A DNA stretch of 64,000 bases from positions 3,356,322-3,420,321 of the forward strand of contig NZ_CP076458.1 of the NCBI RefSeq assembly GCF_018866245.1, written 5' to 3'. A model generated the notes under the pieces. The model was not told the origin of the DNA, did not search any database, and was given only the letters and a program-made list of their open reading frames with translations. The translations under genes were made by a program, and so were the position numbers. The stretch's first letter is position 1, and each line of letters starts with the position of its first letter. Shown piece by piece: positions 61,304 to 64,000 of this stretch. This stretch comes from Novisyntrophococcus fermenticellae (lineage in GTDB: Bacteria; Bacillota; Clostridia; Lachnospirales; Lachnospiraceae).

Positions 61304-62590
61304 CTATTTTTTTTTCTTTTTATCCTCAAACTGCCGAACCATATTTGCTTTAGAAGCCAAACTTCCCGATTTATAATTCGTGGAATTTTTATAATATTCC
61401 GTGGAATCTTTCACATTTTTTTCTTTTTGTTCCTGCTTTTTTTCTTCCTTAGGTTCTTCGATGTTACGTACATTCATCTTAGCCTGCTGCGTAATTTTCT
61501 GTGGAGGAAGTCCCGCCTTTTTTCTTTTTTTATTCACCTTTTCCTGATTTTTTTCAATCAGCTGATTCATATCCACCTTTGCCATCTGGCGATTAATTAT
61601 CACCTGCTGGATACAACGAATCACAGCACCTGCAATCCAGTAAATACCAATACCAATAGAAAATGATAAACAAAAGAAAGCTGACATAATCGGCATTACG
61701 GTATTCATCATCTTCATGGACTGCTCCATGCCGCCTTGTTTATTATCACTATTCGCCGCCGGAGCCTGAGGCATCAGCTTATAGCTTATCCACTGGGTAA
61801 ACCATGCCAAAATCGGAATCATCAATGCTCCAATAAGAAGCAGCCAGCTTTGGGAGGACCAGGCACTTTTAATCACGTCCATAGGTGCCTCTGTAATGTT
61901 AATTCCCAGAAACATATTCATACGTTCTGTCTGTTTCGCAGTTTGATTCAGAACATCACTGATACCGGAAAATGCACTGATATCAGAAAGTTTACTCCAT
62001 TGTGAAGGTTTCAACACATACAGTATATCCGTGATATTATTTGCACTCAGCTTATCGTAATCAACAGTACTAAAAAGTCTGACTGCATTTTCACTGACAA
62101 ATTTAGATAATATATCTGCGCTGCCGCTGACTCCCTGAATTGCCTGAACCGCCCCGGTAAACATATTCTTAACAGTTCCTATATATCCCGGAATATGATA
62201 TATTACCTGATATAAAGCAAACATAACAGGCATCTGAATCAACATAGGAAGACAGCTTCCGGTAGGAGAAACACCATACTTCTGATAAACAGCCATGGTC
62301 TCTTCCTGCATCTTCATCTGAGAATTCTGATCTTTTTTTCCCTGATATTTTTTTTGAATTTTTTGAAGCTCCGGCTGCATAACCGACGTCATCTTTGAAA
62401 ATTTCTGCTGTTTAATCTGAATCGGCGTTAAAATCAGATTAATTATAATTGTGAAAAATATAATTGCCAAACCTATATTTGGAATTCCTATCTTATCCAG
62501 AACAATATAAATTCCATTCATTAAAACGCCTAATACTTCACATACCCATTTGATAATAAACCAGGTCGATTTACTAAGTAAAATATCCAA
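61304..62590 (-). CDS. yidC: Membrane protein insertase YidC
   Basis: A 428-residue YidC/Oxa1 insertase without the long periplasmic domain of proteobacteria. Family segments: GLAIIFFTIIINLILTPIQIKQQ, the coiled cytoplasmic loop (MQPELQKIQKKYQGKK), SPTGSCLPMLIQMPVMFALY and IGIYWIAGAVIRCIQQVII. The tail is strongly basic (KRKKAGLPPQK), which can touch ribosomes. Translation probably starts at a TTG (62590) 8 bases after AAGGAGG. An ATG 48 bases earlier lacks a site. The loop at ~160-260 is longer than in short YidC proteins. Confidence 0.93.
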   Translation of the reverse strand: MDILLSKSTWFIIKWVCEVLGVLMNGIYIVLDKIGIPNIGLAIIFFTIIINLILTPIQIKQQKFSKMTSVMQPELQKIQKKYQGKKDQNSQMKMQEETMAVYQKYGVSPTGSCLPMLIQMPVMFALYQVIYHIPGYIGTVKNMFTGAVQAIQGVSGSADILSKFVSENAVRLFSTVDYDKLSANNITDILYVLKPSQWSKLSDISAFSGISDVLNQTAKQTERMNMFLGINITEAPMDVIKSAWSSQSWLLLIGALMIPILAWFTQWISYKLMPQAPAANSDNKQGGMEQSMKMMNTVMPIMSAFFCLSFSIGIGIYWIAGAVIRCIQQVIINRQMAKVDMNQLIEKNQEKVNKKRKKAGLPPQKITQQAKMNVRNIEEPKEEKKQEQKEKNVKDSTEYYKNSTNYKSGSLASKANMVRQFEDKKKKK

Positions 62591-62695
62591 ATCAATTTCC
62601 TCCTTGGACAATTTCCGATTATATAGTCTTACAGTCATCCATAGCTTAATTTTGCTTAACTGTTACTAAATTGTCCTTCTAAATATTCTTCTCAT

Positions 62696-62905
62696 CTACG
62701 GCACCGGGTCATACCCTCCATGTGAAAAAGGGTTGCATCTCAATATTCTCCAGACTGCCAGCAGACTACCCCTAAAGGCACCGTACTTCTGAATTGCTTC
62801 CAACCCATATTGAGAACAAGTAGGAATATAAGGACACTTTGTTCTCTTGAGCGGTGACAGATACTTCTGATAAAATCGTATTAACTTAATTAATATCGTC
62901 TTCAT
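62696..62905 (-). CDS. yidD: Membrane protein insertion efficiency factor YidD
   Basis: A 69-residue Yid[32 protein letters not shown] with the conserved three Cys and [13 protein letters not shown] at the end. It assists YidC-dependent insertion at the membrane. It overlaps rnpA by 20 bases, and a 105-base gap separates it from yidC. Confidence 0.93.
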   Translation of the reverse strand: MKTILIKLIRFYQKYLSPLKRTKCPYIPTCSQYGLEAIQKYGAFRGSLLAVWRILRCNPFSHGGYDPVP

Positions 62906-63248
62906 CCTGATTTTTACCTATTATATGATGTAATGTACCAAGATGGTAAATTGCACGTTCGATTTCATGGTACGTACAGTCCTTAGCATTTACCCTTGCC
63001 ACAATTACAACATCAATTCCCCTACGAAATAATTCTTCTAAAAGACGGTACCCTTCCCTGATCAATCTGGTCAAATGGTGTCTCACTACGCTGTTTCCGA
63101 CTTTTTTACTAACTGAAATTCCAATACGATTTTCATCTGTCTGATTTTCTCTCACATACATAACCAGATACTTGTTGGCCTTTGATGTTCCATATCTATA
63201 AACCATCTGAAAATCTTTGTTTTTCTTTAAGCGATCTGAATATTTCAT
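62886..63248 (-). CDS. rnpA: Ribonuclease P protein component
   Basis: A 120-residue basic protein with the RNase P signature: [48 protein letters not shown] (RNR motif) and [13 protein letters not shown]. It pairs with the RNA subunit to mature tRNA 5' ends. It lies downstream of rpmH after an intervening hairpin, the standard origin order. Confidence 0.95.
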   Translation of the reverse strand: MKYSDRLKKNKDFQMVYRYGTSKANKYLVMYVRENQTDENRIGISVSKKVGNSVVRHHLTRLIREGYRLLEELFRRGIDVVIVARVNAKDCTYHEIERAIYHLGTLHHIIGKNQDEDDIN

Positions 63249-63313
63249 AGAATTCCTTTTCCAAAATTAACATTAATCTGTTTCCATATCTAATATGGGT
63301 ATACATAGAAGAA

Positions 63314-63339
63314 AAGACCACATAATTAAATGCGGTCTT
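63314..63339 (-). terminator. Hairpin between rpmH and rnpA
   Basis: On the minus strand AAGACCGCA pairs with TGTGGTCTT and is followed by TTCTTC. It probably attenuates transcription from rpmH into rnpA. Confidence 0.75.
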
Positions 63340-63343
63340 GGTT

Positions 63344-63478
63344 TTATGCTGACAATTTATGTCTTCCTTTTAATCTCCTGGCAGCTAAAACTTTTCTTCC
63401 ACCTTTTGAACTCATTCTTGCTCTGAATCCATGAACTCTCGCTCTCGATCTTTTTTTAGGCTGAAATGTCATTTTCAT
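63344..63478 (-). CDS. rpmH: Ribosomal protein bL34
   Basis: A 44-residue protein beginning [18 protein letters not shown] and ending KGRHKLSA: the complete L34 sequence, extremely basic. AAAGGAGG lies 9 bases before the ATG. It is the first gene of the rpmH-rnpA-yidD-yidC-jag operon and marks the edge of the origin region. Confidence 0.97.
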   Translation of the reverse strand: MKMTFQPKKRSRARVHGFRARMSSKGGRKVLAARRLKGRHKLSA

Positions 63479-63529
63479 AGGAAAGGCACCTCCTTTATAT
63501 TCAAAAATATAGTAATTCATACATGCTTC

Positions 63530-63548
63530 TTACGGTACAGTACCGTAA
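63530..63548. promoter_or_regulatory. 19-bp palindrome in the rpmH leader
   Basis: TTACGGTAC-A-GTACCGTAA, two perfect 9-base arms around one base. With the promoter at 63579-63607 it falls about 25-45 bases inside the transcript, so it could be an RNA hairpin or a protein site. Confidence 0.6.
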
Positions 63549-63578
63549 CTATTTCTCAGATATGAAAACATCATTACA

Positions 63579-63607
63579 ATTATATTCATAAAACATGCTA
63601 AAGTCAA
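63579..63607 (-). promoter_or_regulatory. rpmH: Promoter of rpmH
   Basis: On the minus strand: TTGACT (63602-63607), exactly 17 bases, TATAAT (63579-63584). Strong, as expected for a ribosomal protein gene. Confidence 0.85.
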
Positions 63608-63629
63608 GCATAATATGATAAAAACTCTA

Positions 63630-64000
63630 TCTTGTGGTTAACGTAATTTTTATCCACAATTTGTGGATAAAATGTTCATAACTTGTGTATTCAGTGTTTA
63701 TATTATCCACATATATCCTCTAATTCCTTGATTCTACTAATGTTTATGATGTTAATCTATTATTTTATTTATCCACATTGAGCCTTTGAGCTGAAATTCA
63801 CTGTGTATATCTTATTTTCTTTGTCAACAAATTAATATATGGCTAAAATCCGCATAAAATAAATGTTTTAATTTCCTTTTTAAATTTTATATACGAGTAT
63901 TCCACATGTTTCCACATAGTTATCCACAATACAATTTTCTTTAATTTTATCTGAAGGTAAACAGATTATGTAAATCACCTTCCGACTTCAGCTTCATTTT
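63630..64000. other. Left part of the chromosomal origin (oriC) with DnaA boxes
   Basis: An AT-rich gene-free region between rpmH and the window edge. Perfect TTATCCACA boxes occur at 63650-63658, 63703-63711, 63769-63777 and 63920-63928 on the plus strand, and as TGTGGATAA at 63662-63670. Near matches (TGTGGTTAA at ~63633 and TTTCCACA at ~63909) add to the cluster. dnaA itself would lie just beyond the right edge. Confidence 0.9.

Overview
This window looks like the oriC-flanking chromosome of a Lachnospiraceae-type Clostridium relative (Firmicutes, moderate-to-low GC). The right end carries the canonical origin block on the minus strand, rpmH-rnpA-yidD-yidC-jag-mnmE-mnmG-rsmG, followed further left by parA/parB, two perfect parS sites, DUF4446, serS and DUF3881. 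A cluster of consensus DnaA boxes lies right of rpmH, where dnaA would be expected just beyond the edge. Replication would therefore cross the window from right to left, and most genes (minus strand) are co-directional with it.

Left part (1-11 kb): a peroxide-response cluster (thiol glutathione peroxidase, flavodoxin-like protein, OhrR-type MarR regulator with its operator over the -10 box) diverges from a long plus-strand operon. That operon encodes a NuoE/NuoF-linked, Cys-type formate dehydrogenase followed by molybdenum-cofactor genes: moeA, mobA, an alkaline-phosphatase-superfamily protein, a minimal molybdopterin-domain-like protein, and a MobB-NTPase fusion.

11-23 kb is transport and amino-acid metabolism. 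A lysine riboswitch controls a fused substrate-binding/permease ABC transporter, its ATPase and a lactonase. A PepF-like oligoendopeptidase follows. The methionine transporter metN-metI-metQ is split by an IS110-family element between metI and metQ. metN is preceded by a 31-residue leader ORF containing 10 Met codons plus an intrinsic terminator, which looks like a methionine-sensing attenuator. Next come a putative acyltransferase and an L-asparaginase.

23-36 kb is one tightly packed minus-strand cluster: a Wadjet/MukBEF-like SMC complex (JetA-, JetB-, JetC-like) followed by a SNF2-family translocase and a P-type ATPase. No JetD nuclease is present. A DMT transporter with a GC-rich palindrome at its start site diverges from it. 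Then come a Fur/PerR-type regulator, a QueD-like protein with a zinc-ribbon tail, and a sortase-type surface protein with four nearly identical 240-bp repeats.

39.3-42.5 kb is a decayed mobile island next to a tRNA-Arg(CCU): a ParA fragment joined directly to an IS3 transposase fragment, further gene debris, an SDR oxidoreductase, a 50-aa ICE-type small protein, an array of ATTAGCA/TGCTAAT motifs, the intact tRNA and two degenerate tRNA-Arg-like copies.

42.5-64 kb: a xanthine/uracil permease, a membrane-anchored unknown protein, DUF3881, serS, the ParABS locus, an alpha/beta hydrolase, a Gld-like ABC exporter with a DUF4340 partner, and the tRNA-modification and membrane-insertion genes up to oriC.
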